DNA from: Magnetococcales bacterium DCbin4 | GTDB lineage: Bacteria; Pseudomonadota; Magnetococcia; Magnetococcales; UBA8363 | Direction of reading: 5' to 3' | NCBI GenBank assembly: GCA_002753735.1 | Contig: PEAN01000036.1 | Location: 1 to 36,817, forward strand | Length of the DNA: 36,817 nt | Shown: piece after piece, positions 36,088 through 36,817 of the stretch | Position numbering within the stretch: the first letter of the stretch is position 1 | Layout of the letters: every line of letters begins with the position of its first letter | The notes under the pieces: model-generated | Told to the model about the DNA's origin: nothing | Seen by the model: the letters and a program-made list of their open reading frames with translations, nothing else | Database searches by the model: none | Translations under genes and position numbers: made by a program

Positions 36088-36340
36088 ATGAACAGCAGAC
36101 ATCGCAAAACCCTTGAGGCCATCTTCTCGCTTCCGGTTCCCGCATCGCTCGCATGGAACAGGATTGAAGCGTTGTTCGTAGCGCTCGGAGCCGAGGTGAT
36201 CGAAGGCAGCGGTTCACGGGTCGGATTCAAGCTGCATGGCGAACGCGCCGACTTTCAGTCCGCATCCGGGCAAAGAAGCCAAGCCCTATCAAGTCCGCGC
36301 AACCCGCGACTTTCTGGAACGAATTGGAGTCAGGCCATGA
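36088..36340 (+). pseudogene. hicA: hicA toxin gene, frameshifted
   Basis: The N-terminal part reads MNSRHRKTLEAIFSLPVPAS and continues through GSGSRVGFKLHGERADF in one frame. The rest of HicA (SPHPGKEAKPYQVRATRDFL, then ERIGVRP and a stop at 36340) is in another frame. Restoring two bases between 36257 and 36258 would turn TTT-CA-GT-CCG into the usual F-H-R-P-H-P of this HicA branch, so a two-base deletion is the simplest cause; it removes the conserved His-Arg. The reading frame after the shift runs into hicB in frame, giving a spurious fusion. A functional toxin is unlikely, so the antitoxin would be unopposed. Confidence 0.75.
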
Positions 36341-36669
36341 CCCCCATGATGCACAAGGGCTATGCCGCCCGGATCGAATACAGCGACGAGGACGAATGCT
36401 TCGTTGGTCGGGTCGCGGGCATCAAATCGATCATCACCTTCCACGGTGAGTCCGTCTCCGAAGTGCGACAGGCATTCCGAGAGGCCATCGATTTCTATCT
36501 GGAAACCTGCGCGGCCAGAGGCGAAAGTCCTGACAACCCCTTCTCCGGCAAGATCATGACGAGCATTCCGCCGGAACTGCACGCCCGGGCCATCTCGGTG
36601 GCCGAGACCCTTGGCAAAAGTCTCAATCAGTTCGTTGCCGAAGCCATCGAACGGGCGGTGAAATCCTGA
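36337..36669 (+). CDS. hicB: HicB-family antitoxin
   Basis: A 110-residue antitoxin with the partial RNase-H-like HicB domain (GYAARIEYSDEDECFVGRVAGIKSIITFHGESVSEVRQAFREAIDFYL) and a C-terminal ribbon-helix-helix-like DNA-binding segment (TSIPPELHARAISVAETLGKSLNQFVAEAI). The ATG at 36337 overlaps the hicA stop by four bases, the normal coupled arrangement; ATGs at 36346 and 36349 are alternatives. It looks intact although its toxin partner is broken. Confidence 0.88.
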   Translation: MTPMMHKGYAARIEYSDEDECFVGRVAGIKSIITFHGESVSEVRQAFREAIDFYLETCAARGESPDNPFSGKIMTSIPPELHARAISVAETLGKSLNQFVAEAIERAVKS

Positions 36670-36680
36670 TACTGAAGTTT

Positions 36681-36817
36681 GTAACAGCCCAAGTACCTTC
36701 CGGATTCGTAACTATTCAGCACCCCCTCCATATTGGAATTATTGAAAGAAAAAAGGGGTCTAATGGTATGGTCCGCCCCGTTCCCAACGGCCTCGAAATG
36801 GGCCAAGATGGAGTTTC
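36681..36817. mobile_element. Left part of another copy of the inverted-repeat element, cut by the window edge
   Basis: GTAACAGCCCAAGTACCTTCC at 36681, without its last base, matches the terminal repeat of the element at 13221. AATTATTGAAAGAAAAAAGGGG (read as its first 20 bases) then parallels the start of that element's internal hairpin. A second CGTAACTATTCAGC sits between them (36707). The remainder to 36817 is different sequence and could be the start of a larger mobile element or gene; it is too short to name. Confidence 0.4.

Overview
The window (36.8 kb, moderately GC-rich) is bacterial chromosome from a Gram-negative organism. It encodes lipoproteins with outer-membrane roles, an outer-membrane beta-barrel, a Wza/Wzc-type polysaccharide export set, type IV pilus retraction ATPases, a sigma-32-type heat-shock promoter and DNA topoisomerase IV. 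The gene content suits a proteobacterium, possibly one of the deep-branching magnetotactic cocci (Magnetococcales-like). That assignment rests on general impression only; no marker in the window fixes it.

Layout. 1-425: leader of an rRNA operon transcribed to the left, with two tandem promoters of the same architecture and a boxA antitermination element; the 16S gene itself lies outside. 426-3190: a CcsA/YpjD-like membrane protein (minus), then ispD-ispF (methylerythritol phosphate pathway) and an isoprenylcysteine-methyltransferase-like membrane enzyme (plus). 3314-6630: recA-parC on the minus strand, coupled by a TGATG junction. 6899-12455: a twitching-motility cluster with pilT, two FlgO-like lipoproteins and two pilU-like ATPases, interrupted by a single-chain HEPN-nucleotidyltransferase protein (HepT-MntA type). 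12517-13438: a coiled-coil PD-(D/E)XK-like protein and a small inverted-repeat element. 13532-16043: hsp20-groES-groEL (minus) behind a sigma-32-like promoter; then a GDT1/UPF0016 cation transporter. 17019-26105: an exopolysaccharide locus (WecA-type initiating transferase, beta-barrel, Wza-like export protein, Wzc-like tyrosine autokinase, VpsP-like protein, Wzy/WaaL-like polymerase or ligase, and a secreted protein of unknown function).

26198-36669 is the accessory island and the most interesting part. It holds two very large paralogous proteins. Both carry a calcineurin-like metallophosphoesterase, a NACHT-type STAND ATPase, a helical region and a C-terminal FGE-sulfatase/C-type-lectin fold. 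The second has an extra N-terminal MinD/ParA-like ATPase with the deviant P-loop KGGVGRT, and it is the third gene of an operon behind an ADP-ribosyltransferase-like candidate effector and a small unknown protein. The C-terminal 35-45 codons of the two paralogues diverge strongly between conserved GGSW and LGFRLA anchors, in the pattern expected of diversity-generating-retroelement (DGR) variable regions. No reverse transcriptase or template repeat is present here, so any DGR would have to act from elsewhere. The 5' region of the operon contains 16 copies of TGACA/TGTCA in 314 bp, partly spaced about 20 bp apart. The island ends in a hicAB toxin-antitoxin pair whose hicA is frameshifted, followed by the edge of another copy of the inverted-repeat element.

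My reading is that the island encodes one or two NLR-like biological-conflict (candidate antiphage) sensors with a potentially hypermutable ligand-binding domain, plus a candidate toxic effector. The domain calls come directly from motifs; the immune role and the DGR link are inference.
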